NCBI RefSeq assembly: GCF_900156315.1
Contig: NZ_FTNI01000007.1
Span: forward strand, 75,839-139,838
Direction: 5' to 3'
Origin: Microbispora rosea
GTDB lineage: Bacteria > Actinomycetota > Actinomycetes > Streptosporangiales > Streptosporangiaceae
Length of the DNA: 64,000 nucleotides
Program-made: the position numbers and the translations under genes
Notes under the pieces: model-generated
The model's database searches: none
Told to the model about the DNA's origin: nothing
What the model saw: only the letters and a program-made list of their open reading frames with translations
In this document: positions 55,066 through 62,704 of the stretch, piece after piece
Layout of the letters: every line of letters starts with the position of its first letter
Numbering within the stretch: position 1 is the first letter of the stretch

Positions 55066-55085
55066 GGCCCAGGGGGTCGAGCTCA

Positions 55086-55127
55086 GGAAGCCGGGCTCGG
55101 GAAGCCGGGCTCGGGAAGCCGGGCTCA
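55086..55127. repeat. Three 14-bp tandem repeats at the exporter gene end
   Basis: GGAAGCCGGGCTCG occurs at 55086-55099 and 55100-55113, with a third copy ending in A at 55114-55127. The third copy contains the exporter gene's stop codon on the minus strand. Confidence 0.85.
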
Positions 55128-56708
55128 GTGGGACTCTGCCGCGGCGGGCGCGTCCGCCCCGGCGGCCGGCTCGGCCAGGTCCACGCTGTCGCGCAGCCGC
55201 ACCTGCGGGAGGAACAGCACGGCGAGGATGCCGACGACCGCGATGCAGGCCGAGATCAGGAAGATGTGGCCGGTGGCGTCGCCGTAGGCGGCGCGCACGA
55301 TGGTGCGGATCGGCTCGGGCAGCGCGTCCATGTTGAGGCTGGCGCCGCCGCTGCTCTGGGACGCGGGCACCGGGATGCCGGCCTTGGTGAGGCCCGTGCT
55401 GATGTTCTCGGTGACCTGGTTGGCCAGCACCGCGCCCAGGACCGAGACGCCGATCGTGCCGCCCAGCGAGCGGAAGAACGTGATCGCGCCGCTCGCGGCG
55501 CCCAGCTCGCGCAGCGGAACGGTGTTCTGCACGGCCAGGACGAGGTTCTGCATGCACATGCCGACACCGGCGCCGACGACCAGCATCCCCGCGCCGACGA
55601 GGACCAGCGAGGTCTCGTGGTCGATCATCGACAGCGCCGCGAAACCGAGCGTGAGCACGATCGAGCCGACGAGGATGTACGGCTTGACCCGTCCGCTCCG
55701 CGACACCATCCGCCCGGAGACCGTGGACGACACGAGCACGCCGAACATCATCGGGATGGTGAGCAGGCCCGCCTCGGTGGGGCTGTAGCCGCGGCCGATC
55801 TGGAAGTACTGCCCCAGGAAGACCGCACCGCCGAACATCGCCATGCCGACGGCCAGGCTGGCGAGGATCGCGAGAGCCGGGGTGCGCCGCCGGATGACGT
55901 GCAGCGGGACGACCGGCTCGCGGACCACGGACTCCACCCAGACGGCGACGGCCAGCAGCACGACCGAGGCGCCGACCATGGCGAAGGTCTGCCAGGAGAT
56001 CCAGTCGAAGGAGTTGTGGACGAAGGTGACCCAGACCAGCAGGATGCTCACGCCCGCGGCGATGAGGAGCGCGCCGGGGTAGTCCACCGAGGTGCCCGGA
56101 CGGCGGACCGAGACGATGTCGAGCGTGCGGTGCAGGACGATCAGCGCGATCGCGGTGAACGGGATCGGCAGGAAGAAGCACCACCGCCAGCCCAGCCAGG
56201 ACGTGTCGGTGATCAGGCCGCCCAGCAGCGGCCCGCCGACCGTGGCCACGGCCATGACCGCACCGAGGTAGCCGTTGTACTTGCCCCGCTCCTTCGGGCT
56301 GATCATGGCGGCGATGATCACCTGGACCAGGATCTGCAGGGCGCCCATGCCCAGGCCCTGAACCGCTCGGAAGCTGATCAGCATTGCCGTGTTCTGGGCG
56401 AAGCCGCAGGCCAGCGAGGCGACGAGGAAGATGCCGATGGCGATCTCGAGCAGCAGCTTCTTGCTGAACAGGTCGGCGAGCTTGCCCCAGATGGGGGTCG
56501 AGGCGGTCGTGGTGAGCAGGGCCGCGGTGACCACCCAGGTGTACTGCGACTGGGTGCCGTCGAGCGAGCCGATGATCTGGGGCAGCGAGACCGACACGAC
56601 CGTGCTGCTGATCATCGCGAGGAACAGGACGAGGAGCAGGCCGCTCAGCGCTTCGAGTATCTGCCGGTGGCTCTTGGCCCCCGTCTCCGGCAGCGTGGGT
56701 GCGCTCAC
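55125..56708 (-). CDS. DHA2 (EmrB/QacA) family MFS drug exporter
   Basis: The 527-residue protein has 14 membrane helices, the DHA2 helix-1 motif (FLAMISSTVVSVSLPQIIGSL), motif A GKLADLFSKKLLLE and motif C region MAVATVGGPLLGGLITD. The size and helix number match the 14-TM drug:proton antiporters. The GTG start follows GGAGG. It is divergent from a TetR gene across a 106-base region with clear palindromes, the classical efflux-repressor arrangement. The substrate is unknown. Confidence 0.92.
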   Translation of the reverse strand: MSAPTLPETGAKSHRQILEALSGLLLVLFLAMISSTVVSVSLPQIIGSLDGTQSQYTWVVTAALLTTTASTPIWGKLADLFSKKLLLEIAIGIFLVASLACGFAQNTAMLISFRAVQGLGMGALQILVQVIIAAMISPKERGKYNGYLGAVMAVATVGGPLLGGLITDTSWLGWRWCFFLPIPFTAIALIVLHRTLDIVSVRRPGTSVDYPGALLIAAGVSILLVWVTFVHNSFDWISWQTFAMVGASVVLLAVAVWVESVVREPVVPLHVIRRRTPALAILASLAVGMAMFGGAVFLGQYFQIGRGYSPTEAGLLTIPMMFGVLVSSTVSGRMVSRSGRVKPYILVGSIVLTLGFAALSMIDHETSLVLVGAGMLVVGAGVGMCMQNLVLAVQNTVPLRELGAASGAITFFRSLGGTIGVSVLGAVLANQVTENISTGLTKAGIPVPASQSSGGASLNMDALPEPIRTIVRAAYGDATGHIFLISACIAVVGILAVLFLPQVRLRDSVDLAEPAAGADAPAAAESH

Positions 56709-56756
56709 GCGCAGCCTCCAATCGGGATGGGTGAGGACGACTGCCTCAAGATTACA

Positions 56757-56790
56757 TGCCCACTGGGCAACTTTGCGCAGTGGGCAAAGT
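56757..56790. promoter_or_regulatory. Operator cluster between exporter and TetR genes
   Basis: Three overlapping symmetries occur: TGCCCACT at 56757-56764 complements AGTGGGCA at 56779-56786; GCCCACTGGGC is palindromic at 56758-56768; and ACTTTGC (56770-56776) complements GCAAAGT (56784-56790). TGGGCAA also repeats directly with a 16-base offset. This is a strong candidate TetR binding region about 25-58 bases from the TetR start. Confidence 0.7.
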
Positions 56791-56814
56791 TTTAGCGACT
56801 AGGCTGAGCCCACC

Positions 56815-57411
56815 ATGGAGTCGACGGCGGGGTTGCGCGAGCGTAAGAAGGCCGAGACGCGGCAGGCCATCCACAAGGCCACACTGCGGCTCGCCGTGGA
56901 ACGCGGGCTGGACCACGTCACCGTCGACGACATCGTGGAGGCCGCCAACATCTCGCGCCGGACCTTCTCCAACTACTTCGGCAGCAAGGAAGACGCCCTC
57001 CTGTACGGCGAGGAGCAGCGCATCCGGTCCCTGGTGCGGGCGATCCGCGAACGGCCGGCGGGGGAGTCGGGCTGGCGGGCGCTGCGCGGCGCCGTGCGCG
57101 ACGAGCTGGAGGGCGTGGGCGAGCCCGAGCGGGAGTGGGCGGTGCGCACCTCTCTGACCAGGCGCCACCCGGCCCTGCTCGCCCGGCAGCTCGCCAACCA
57201 CGCCGCACTGGAACGGGAACTGGTCCAGGCGATCTCCGACCGCGACGGGGCGGGGAAGCCGGCCGCCGACCTGAAGTGCCGGATCATGGCCGCCGCCTTC
57301 CTCGCCGCGTTGCGCATCGCGACGCACGTCTGGATCGAGGAGCAGGAGGCCCGCCCGCTCTCGCAGATCATGGAGCAGGCCCTCGACGAGGTGGCCCGGC
57401 CCTTCTGCTGA
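56815..57411 (+). CDS. TetR/AcrR family repressor of the adjacent exporter
   Basis: The 198-residue protein has the N-terminal HTH (RQAIHKATLRLAVERGLDHV, DDIVEAANISRRTFSNYF) and a helical effector domain. The HTH type RTFSNYFGSKEDALL is typical of AcrR-like regulators beside DHA2 exporters. It starts at the ATG, with the operator cluster immediately upstream, so it likely represses both itself and the exporter until a drug-like ligand binds. Confidence 0.9.
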   Translation: MESTAGLRERKKAETRQAIHKATLRLAVERGLDHVTVDDIVEAANISRRTFSNYFGSKEDALLYGEEQRIRSLVRAIRERPAGESGWRALRGAVRDELEGVGEPEREWAVRTSLTRRHPALLARQLANHAALERELVQAISDRDGAGKPAADLKCRIMAAAFLAALRIATHVWIEEQEARPLSQIMEQALDEVARPFC

Positions 57412-57450
57412 GCCCCCCGGGGCTCTCCGCCGGCCCGGTCCTCCGCTGAA

Positions 57451-57490
57451 CTCCTGCCGGGCTCCTGCCTCTCCTGCCGGGCTCTTGCGG
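57451..57490. repeat. 20-bp duplication between two TetR genes
   Basis: CTCCTGCCGGGCTC at 57451-57464 recurs at 57471-57484, and the flanking six bases are partly conserved. The array lies between convergent TetR genes. Confidence 0.7.
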
Positions 57491-57493
57491 GGC

Positions 57494-58066
57494 TCAGCCG
57501 GTGAAGCGGGCGAGGAGCAGCGCGAGCCTGAGGTCGTGGTGCTCGCGTGGGAGCCGGCCGCCGCGCATGAGGGTCACCAGGCCGTGCAGGGCGGCCCAGA
57601 AGGTCTCGGTCAGCGCGCCCAGGCTGTCGCCGCCCGAGTAGGGACGGACGGCCTCGGCCAGCTCGCCGAAGGCCGCCTGCAGGGCGGGCGGGGCCTCGGG
57701 GGTGGCGAACGGCAGCGGGACGATCTGGTTGAACATCACGTCGTAGAGGGCCGGGTGCCGGTCGGCGAAGGCCATGTAGGCCGCGCTGACGCCGGCGATG
57801 GCGCGGCGGGCGTCCGGCGCCGCGGTCCTGGCCGCGCGCAGCTCCACGGCCAGGTCGGCGCAGCCCTCTACGGCGACGGCCGCCATGATCGCGTCCTTGC
57901 CCGTGAAGTGGCTGTAGAGCACCGGCTGGCTGTACTCGACACGCTCGGCCAGCCGCCGGGTCGTCACCGCCTCCCAGCCCTCGGCCTCGGCCAGCTCACG
58001 GGCCGCAGTGACGATCAGCTTCTCGCGCTCGGCGCGCTCGCGTTCCCTGCGTGACTGGATGGACAT
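57494..58066 (-). CDS. TetR/AcrR family regulator (WHG-type)
   Basis: The 190-residue protein has an HTH (RRLAERVEYSQPVLYSHFTGK) and a C-terminal helical domain (YMAFADRHPALYDVMFN, FWAALHGLVTLMRGG) of the WHG subgroup. It is divergent from a DUF4267-type gene; the shared 88-base region carries three CTAGC palindromes. It likely represses itself and the DUF4267-cupin genes. Confidence 0.88.
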   Translation of the reverse strand: MSIQSRRERERAEREKLIVTAARELAEAEGWEAVTTRRLAERVEYSQPVLYSHFTGKDAIMAAVAVEGCADLAVELRAARTAAPDARRAIAGVSAAYMAFADRHPALYDVMFNQIVPLPFATPEAPPALQAAFGELAEAVRPYSGGDSLGALTETFWAALHGLVTLMRGGRLPREHHDLRLALLLARFTG

Positions 58067-58076
58067 GCTTGAAACT

Positions 58077-58139
58077 CTAGCAGCGCTAGCATCTATTGCA
58101 ATGCTCTGCTAGCGTCATTCTCGTTCCTAGCGCTGCTAG
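58077..58139. promoter_or_regulatory. CTAGC operator array between TetR and DUF4267 genes
   Basis: CTAGCAGCGCTAG (58077-58089) is the exact reverse complement of CTAGCGCTGCTAG (58127-58139), and each is itself a CTAGC-N3-GCTAG palindrome. A third GCTAGC lies between them at 58108-58113. Centres are 50 bases apart. The arrangement suggests cooperative TetR binding. Confidence 0.75.
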
Positions 58140-58154
58140 TTCTCGGAGAGAGAC

Positions 58155-58526
58155 ATGCTCACCCCCATCGCGTACGGCCTCGCCGTCGTCCTCAACCTGT
58201 TCGTCCTGTTCATCGGAGCCCGTTTCCTGCTCGTGCCCCACGCGGCGGCCGCCGGCTACGGCGTCCCGGCCAAGAAGGACGGCAACATGGCCTACCTGAC
58301 CATCAAGGGACTGCGTGACGGGGGCTACGGGCTGCTGGGCCTGGCGCTGCTGGCCTTCGCCGGAGCCCGCGCCGAGGCCTGGTACATGCTGATCGTCGCC
58401 CTGCTGCCCCTGGGCGACACCCTGATCGTGCTGCGCAACGGCGGCACCCGGGCGGTCGCGTTCGGCATCCACTTCGCGACCGCCGTGATCGTCTTGATCA
58501 GCGCCGCCCTGCTCTTCGCCGTGTGA
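58155..58526 (+). CDS. DUF4267-type small membrane protein
   Basis: The 123-residue protein has four hydrophobic segments (AYGLAVVLNLFVLFIGARFL, GGYGLLGLALLAFAG, WYMLIVALLPLGDTLIVL, and a final AVIVLISAALLFAV) and a KKDGNMAYLTIKGLRDGG loop. This pattern matches DUF4267 membrane proteins, whose function is unknown and which often sit beside TetR regulators. The cupin gene follows by 40 bases. Confidence 0.75.
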   Translation: MLTPIAYGLAVVLNLFVLFIGARFLLVPHAAAAGYGVPAKKDGNMAYLTIKGLRDGGYGLLGLALLAFAGARAEAWYMLIVALLPLGDTLIVLRNGGTRAVAFGIHFATAVIVLISAALLFAV

Positions 58527-58566
58527 CCCCCGCACCCGTCGCACCACTTTCGTAAAGGACTCCCGA

Positions 58567-59073
58567 ATGTCGCTGGTCGTCCCCCGCTTCGCCGACTCCG
58601 TGATCGTGCGCTCCGCCGACGCCGAGGTCATCGGCCGGACCCCCACCACCATCCGGCTACTGGCCGACAGCAGCGCCACGGGCGGCGCCCTGTCCGCCCA
58701 GCGCGTCACCCTCACCGACGGCGCGGACGGCGCCGCTCCCCACCACCACGCCGGCTCCGCCGAGCTGTTCTACCTGCTCGACGGTCGCGCCCAGCTCCTG
58801 AGCGGGGATGAGGTCGTCACCGCGGAACGCGGCGACCTCGTCATCGTCCCGCCCGGCCTCGCCCACGCGTTCGCCGCCGCCCCCGGCCACGACGCCGACA
58901 TCCTCATCGTCATCACGCCAGGCGTGGAGCGCTTCGAATACTTCCGGCACCTGGAGCGCATCGCCTACGGCAAGCAACCCCTGGAGTCCCTCCTGGAGGT
59001 TCAGGAGCTCTACGACAACCACCTGCGCACGAGCGCCGCCTGGAACGCCGCCAGGAGCGGGCGGGCCGTCTAG
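58567..59073 (+). CDS. Cupin-domain protein
   Basis: The 168-residue protein is a single beta-barrel cupin with metal-ligand histidines in PHHHAGSAELFYLLDG (His-His-x-E type) and a second motif PPGLAHAFAAA. Such proteins range from metal-dependent enzymes to ligand binders, and nothing here fixes the substrate. AAGGA lies eight bases before the ATG. It probably shares the TetR-regulated transcript with the upstream DUF4267 gene. Confidence 0.82.
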   Translation: MSLVVPRFADSVIVRSADAEVIGRTPTTIRLLADSSATGGALSAQRVTLTDGADGAAPHHHAGSAELFYLLDGRAQLLSGDEVVTAERGDLVIVPPGLAHAFAAAPGHDADILIVITPGVERFEYFRHLERIAYGKQPLESLLEVQELYDNHLRTSAAWNAARSGRAV

Positions 59074-59101
59074 CGCGGTGGAAGGGCACTACCATCGCGG
59101 C

Positions 59102-59677
59102 ATGGCCCCCACCAAGGCCGACCTGGAGGCGGCGCGGAACGCGACGATCGACGACGTGCTCGGCCCCGAGCTCGACGTGCTGTTCTGCGGGATCAACCCC
59201 AGCCTCTACTCGGCTGCGACCGGTCACCATTTCGCGCGGCCGGGCAACCGGTTCTGGCCCGTGCTGCACCTGTCCGGTCTCGTGCCACGCAGGCTCGCGC
59301 CGTCCGAGCAGCACCTGCTCCCGTCGTACGGGCTCGGCATCACCAACATCGTGGCCAGGGCGACCGCGCGGGCCGACGAGCTGACCCCGGACGAGCTGCG
59401 CGAGGGCGGCGCGCGGCTCGCGCGACTGGTCGCGGAGGTCCGCCCCCGCGTCCTGGCGATAGCGGGGGTGTCGGCCTACCGGGTCGCCTTCGCGCGCCCC
59501 GCCGCCCGGATCGGCCCGCAGGAGGAGACGGTCGGCGGGACGGCACTGTGGGTGCTGCCCAACCCCAGTGGGCTGAACGCCCATTTCGATCTCGATAGGC
59601 TCACTGCCGAGTACGCACGGCTGAGGCGCGCCACGTCGGATTCGCCGGCCGATCGTCCCGAAGGAGGCCGTCCATGA
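59102..59677 (+). CDS. mug: Mismatch-specific uracil/thymine DNA glycosylase (Mug/TDG family)
   Basis: The 191-residue protein has the Mug motifs: catalytic GINPSLYSAATGHHFA with GINP in place, RPGNRFWPVLHLSGL, YGLGITNIVARAT, and LPNPSGLNAHF. It removes uracil or ethenocytosine from mispairs in DNA. It begins 28 bases after the cupin stop and overlaps the VOC gene by four bases, suggesting one transcript. Confidence 0.92.
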   Translation: MAPTKADLEAARNATIDDVLGPELDVLFCGINPSLYSAATGHHFARPGNRFWPVLHLSGLVPRRLAPSEQHLLPSYGLGITNIVARATARADELTPDELREGGARLARLVAEVRPRVLAIAGVSAYRVAFARPAARIGPQEETVGGTALWVLPNPSGLNAHFDLDRLTAEYARLRRATSDSPADRPEGGRP

Positions 59678-60108
59678 CAGCGGCAGCGGATCGCCCCGTC
59701 CTCTCACTGATGCTTGCCGTGCCCGACGCGAGCGCGGCAGCACGCTGGTACGCACAGGCGCTCGGCGCCACCACGCTGTGGGACCTCGGCGGGGTCGTCG
59801 GGCTGACGGTCGGTGGAGCGCCCTTCTTCCTCGGCGAGCCGGAGAAGAACGGCTGGGCCACCCCCGCCGAGGCGGGCACGAGGACCGTGCGGGTCGAGGT
59901 ATTCGTCGACGATCCGGACGCCTTCATCGCGCGAGCCGTGGCCGCCGGAGCGGACGGCGGCGTGGATCGGATTCGCGACCACGAGATGCCCTGGGGCGTT
60001 CACCGTCAGGGCGGCTTCCTCGACCCGTTCGGTCACCTGTGGCTCGTCGGAGACAGGTCCCCGCTCACGGCCCACGAGGCGCGACCGCCGGCCCCTTCGG
60101 CGGACTGA
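59674..60108 (+). CDS. VOC (glyoxalase/bleomycin resistance) family protein
   Basis: The 144-residue protein has the VOC fold pattern: LMLAVPDASAAARWYAQALGA at the start, VRVEVFVDDPDAFIARAVAAGA mid-way and the C-terminal DPFGHLWLVGD. Members include glyoxalase I-like metalloenzymes and antibiotic-sequestering proteins. The ATG overlaps the mug stop (ATGA). Confidence 0.88.
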   Translation: MTAAADRPVLSLMLAVPDASAAARWYAQALGATTLWDLGGVVGLTVGGAPFFLGEPEKNGWATPAEAGTRTVRVEVFVDDPDAFIARAVAAGADGGVDRIRDHEMPWGVHRQGGFLDPFGHLWLVGDRSPLTAHEARPPAPSAD

Positions 60109-60191
60109 ACGCCCGCTGGAGGCTGGAGGCCATCGCGGCCGAGACGGCCCGCCTGCGCCCACCGCCGGCCTGACGGGATCGACCGCCGCGG

Positions 60192-61142
60192 TCAGGGACG
60201 GCCCGCTCCCGGCCCCTCTCCGCCCAGAGGCCGCTCCACCTCTGCCTCGCGCCCGGCCCGCACACTGGTGGACAGGAATCGGGCGGCCTCGTCGAGCGCC
60301 GCGTCGGCCTCGTCGAGGTGGCCGAAGTGGTTCTGGAAGACGTGCGGCACCTGCGGCCAGACCCGCAGCGTGACCTCCACCTCGTCGGCCGCCGCGCGCC
60401 CGGCGAGCCGGACGGCGTCGTCCAGCAGGAGTTCGTTCGAGCCGGCCTGCACCAGCAGCGGGGGCAGGCCCCGAAGGTCGGCGTACACGGGGCTCGCCAG
60501 CGGCTGGGCGGGGTCCTGACCGGCCAGGTAGGGGGTGGCGAACGCCTGGAGCGCCTCCCGGGTGAAGATCGGGTCGGCGTCCTTCTTCGTGCTCATGCTC
60601 TGCCCGCCGAGTGTCAGGTCGGTCCAGGGGGAGAAGACGACGGCGCCCGCCGGCTGCGGCAGGCCGGCGTCGCGGGCCGCGACCAGGGTGGCGACGACCA
60701 GCCCCCCGCCCGCGGAGTCTCCGGCGAGCACCAGTTCCTCCGGTCGCACGCCACCGTCGAGCAGTGCCCGATAGGCGGCGAGACCGTCGTCCACCGCGGC
60801 GGGGAAGGGATGCTCGGGAGCCAGCCGGTAGTCGAGGGACGTGGCCCGCAGCCCGGCGCGGCGCACCAGCTGGGCGGTGAACCCCGCGTGCGTGCCGGGC
60901 GACCCCAGGACGTAGCCGCCGCCGTGGAAGTGGAGCAGCCGCCCGCGGCCGGCGGCGGTGGCCGGGGTCAGGTCGAGCGCGGGGCGGCCGGCGAGCACCG
61001 TCTCATGCGCCGTGACGTCGTCGGGCAGGGGCCGGGAGAGGGCGAGGGCGAATCCGGCGCGCCGCTCGGCCAGGGTCGGGTTCGGGCGCACGGGGGCGTT
61101 GCGGTGCAGGGCGTCGACGGCCTCGCGCTGCTGGCGGGTCAT
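60192..61142 (-). CDS. Alpha/beta hydrolase of the hormone-sensitive-lipase (HSL) group
   Basis: The 316-residue esterase has the HSL oxyanion motif LLHFHGGGYVLGSP, the nucleophile in LAGDSAGGGLVV and the histidine in PQVPHVFQNHFG. The family hydrolyses short acyl esters. GGAGG lies six bases before the ATG at 61142, so longer starts were rejected. It is divergent from a MarR gene; the intervening region has two matching palindromes, so it is probably MarR-controlled. Confidence 0.9.
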   Translation of the reverse strand: MTRQQREAVDALHRNAPVRPNPTLAERRAGFALALSRPLPDDVTAHETVLAGRPALDLTPATAAGRGRLLHFHGGGYVLGSPGTHAGFTAQLVRRAGLRATSLDYRLAPEHPFPAAVDDGLAAYRALLDGGVRPEELVLAGDSAGGGLVVATLVAARDAGLPQPAGAVVFSPWTDLTLGGQSMSTKKDADPIFTREALQAFATPYLAGQDPAQPLASPVYADLRGLPPLLVQAGSNELLLDDAVRLAGRAAADEVEVTLRVWPQVPHVFQNHFGHLDEADAALDEAARFLSTSVRAGREAEVERPLGGEGPGAGRP

Positions 61143-61174
61143 CCGGACCTCCAGGATCGTCGGGGTGGAAGGAT

Positions 61175-61190
61175 GCATTCCGTGGAATGC
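61175..61190. promoter_or_regulatory. MarR operator box 1
   Basis: GCATTCCGTGGAATGC is a perfect palindrome with seven-base arms and a two-base centre. It shares the TTCC-N2-GGAA core with box 2. Confidence 0.7.
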
Positions 61191-61223
61191 ACGTACGGTC
61201 GGCAACCCGATTCCGGAGAAGAT

Positions 61224-61237
61224 GATTCCTCGGAATC
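61224..61237. promoter_or_regulatory. MarR operator box 2
   Basis: GATTCCTCGGAATC is a perfect palindrome with the TTCC-N2-GGAA core, eight bases before the MarR ATG and 48 bases (centre to centre) from box 1. An additional half site GATTCCGG lies between them. Confidence 0.7.
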
Positions 61238-61244
61238 AACTGTA

Positions 61245-61697
61245 ATGGGAACTGTGACGGACATCACTCGCCTGTTCACCGATCTCGTCCGCGTCGAGAC
61301 CCGGCTCTACAACAGCGTGAGCGACCGGCTGCGCGAAGAGCACGGCATCGGTCTGGGGCAGTTCGAGTTCCTGGAGATCATCGACGGCCGCCCCGGCTGC
61401 CGGGTGCTCGACATCGTGCGCGAGGTGGGGATCACCGTCGGAGCCGTGAGCAAGGCCGTGGACCGGCTCGAGAGCGCGGGCCTGTGCGTGCGCGCGGCGC
61501 ACCCGGACGACCGGCGGTCCTCCGTCCTCAGCCTCACGCCGGAAGGTTCCCGGCTCCTGGCCGCGGCCCGCCCGACCTTTCAGGAGGAGGTCGCGGCCCG
61601 CACCGCCGTGGTCCCGGCCGCCGAGCTCGCCCGGACCGCCGTGACGCTCGCCACCCTGCGCGCGGCGTTGGAGGAGCACCGGCGGGACGGGGCCTGA
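61245..61697 (+). CDS. MarR family transcriptional regulator
   Basis: The 150-residue protein has a MarR winged helix (LGQFEFLEIIDGRPGCRVLD, TVGAVSKAVDRLESAGL, HPDDRRSSVLSLTPEGSRLL) with dimerisation helices at both ends. The operator box nearest its start suggests autoregulation and control of the divergent esterase gene. No strong ribosome-binding site precedes the ATG; a GTG nine bases later is a possible alternative start. Confidence 0.9.
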   Translation: MGTVTDITRLFTDLVRVETRLYNSVSDRLREEHGIGLGQFEFLEIIDGRPGCRVLDIVREVGITVGAVSKAVDRLESAGLCVRAAHPDDRRSSVLSLTPEGSRLLAAARPTFQEEVAARTAVVPAAELARTAVTLATLRAALEEHRRDGA

Positions 61698-61700
61698 GCC

Positions 61701-61751
61701 CTGCCCCGCCGGTTCACCTGCCCTGCCGGCTCACCTGCCCCGCCGGCTCGG
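61701..61751. repeat. Three 17-bp tandem repeats after the marR stop
   Basis: CTGCCCCGCCGGTTCAC, CTGCCCTGCCGGCTCAC and CTGCCCCGCCGGCTCGG follow one another without gaps, between convergent marR and DUF6879-like genes. Confidence 0.85.
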
Positions 61752-61762
61752 GCGGCCGCGTC

Positions 61763-62392
61763 TCAGGAGTGGCCGGGGCGGGACAGGATCCGCCCGGCGG
61801 CCGGCGGGGGCAGCTGCGCCACCTCGCGGTCGTGGAAGGCCACCATGTCCTCGGCGCCGGCGTACAGTTCGGCGACGGCTCGGGCGCAGCCCTCGACAAC
61901 CGGCGCGTCGGTGATCCGCCGCCCGCCCACATGGGCGCCGATCTCGTCGTAGAGGATCTCGTACATCAGGTCCCTGGTGAGGATCAGCAGCTCGGGCAGC
62001 GGCGCGCGGCTCTCCAGGTGACGTACGGACCGGGCGTGCAGCGCCCGTGCCCGCTCGCCCGCCCGCGTGCGCGCCGCGAGCAGCACGATCTCCCACTGCA
62101 GGTACGGCGTCGGCGGCATCTCGACGATCCGCAGCCGGCGCAGCTCCGCCCGGGGAGGCAGGTCGTCGGCGAAGCGCATCTCGTCCATCAGCGCGAGCGA
62201 CCGGTCCCAGTCTCCGCTCATCATGGCGACCCAGCTCGGGGTGTCGGGCTCGTGGAAGTGCTGGGCGCGTTCCAGCTTCCACACGACGCCCTCCATCCGG
62301 CGTAGGTGGTCGTAGAGCTCGGTCCGGTACTCCGCCGCGGGAAGCACCTCTCCCGCGGCCTGTCTGACGTGCTCGAACGCTTCTCCGGGCAT
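61763..62392 (-). CDS. DUF6879-like protein, paralogue 1
   Basis: The 209-residue soluble protein contains VVWKLERAQHFHEP (from about residue 36), an acidic GDWDRSLALMDEMR helix, MPPTPYLQWEI and LPELLILTRDLMYEILYDE. This order resembles actinobacterial DUF6879 proteins, whose function is unknown. It is clearly a paralogue of the second gene in this operon: 14 residues around the WKLERAQHFHEP block are identical. AAGGAGAC precedes the ATG. The 42-codon peptide gene lies 103 bases upstream. Confidence 0.6.
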   Translation of the reverse strand: MPGEAFEHVRQAAGEVLPAAEYRTELYDHLRRMEGVVWKLERAQHFHEPDTPSWVAMMSGDWDRSLALMDEMRFADDLPPRAELRRLRIVEMPPTPYLQWEIVLLAARTRAGERARALHARSVRHLESRAPLPELLILTRDLMYEILYDEIGAHVGGRRITDAPVVEGCARAVAELYAGAEDMVAFHDREVAQLPPPAAGRILSRPGHS

Positions 62393-62495
62393 GAAGTCTC
62401 CTTCGGCCGAAGCCGAATCGCTGGTCGGAGCGCGCCAGGCTCCGGCCCGGATCTGGAACGTGGCGCGCGTGGGTCTTCCGCGGACGTCTGGTGAG

Positions 62496-62624
62496 TCAGT
62501 TCCCCGTCGAGTTGCTGCACACGGCCGTCTCCGTCGCGTCCAGCAGCCTGATCGTGATCTGCCTCGTCCTCGCCGTTCCTTCGGTCTCCTGCACCACCTC
62601 GGGTTCTGGCTCGGCCGGCTTCAT
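62496..62624 (-). CDS. Short peptide gene (42 residues), possible RiPP precursor
   Basis: The ATG at 62624 follows a strong AACGGAGGGTGAG ribosome-binding site, and codon choice strongly favours G or C in third positions. The peptide has an acidic N-terminal half (PAEPEPEVVQETEG), then a RTRQITIRLLD segment, and a C-terminal end rich in Thr, Ser and Asn with a single Cys (AVCSNSTGN). This leader-plus-core layout would suit a ribosomally made, modified peptide, but I recognise no precursor family. It lies between the two DUF6879-like genes and downstream of an M50-like membrane protein gene, all on one strand. Confidence 0.55.
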   Translation of the reverse strand: MKPAEPEPEVVQETEGTARTRQITIRLLDATETAVCSNSTGN

Positions 62625-62704
62625 CTCACCCTCCGTTCGTCGGCGTGGCCGCAAACTCTCCCCCGAGGGCGACATGTCGATCGTTGGCCGCTGCTGATCC
62701 GGGG

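Noticed and set aside
52426-56721. Very long minus-strand frame opposite hen1/pnkp and the exporter
   Set aside because: Arg/Gly/His-rich shadow typical of high-GC coding DNA; both real genes have full motif sets.
62491-62697. Plus-strand frame with a hydrophobic stretch opposite the peptide gene
   Set aside because: No adequate ribosome-binding site and opposite to the operon; the minus-strand peptide has a strong one and better codon bias.
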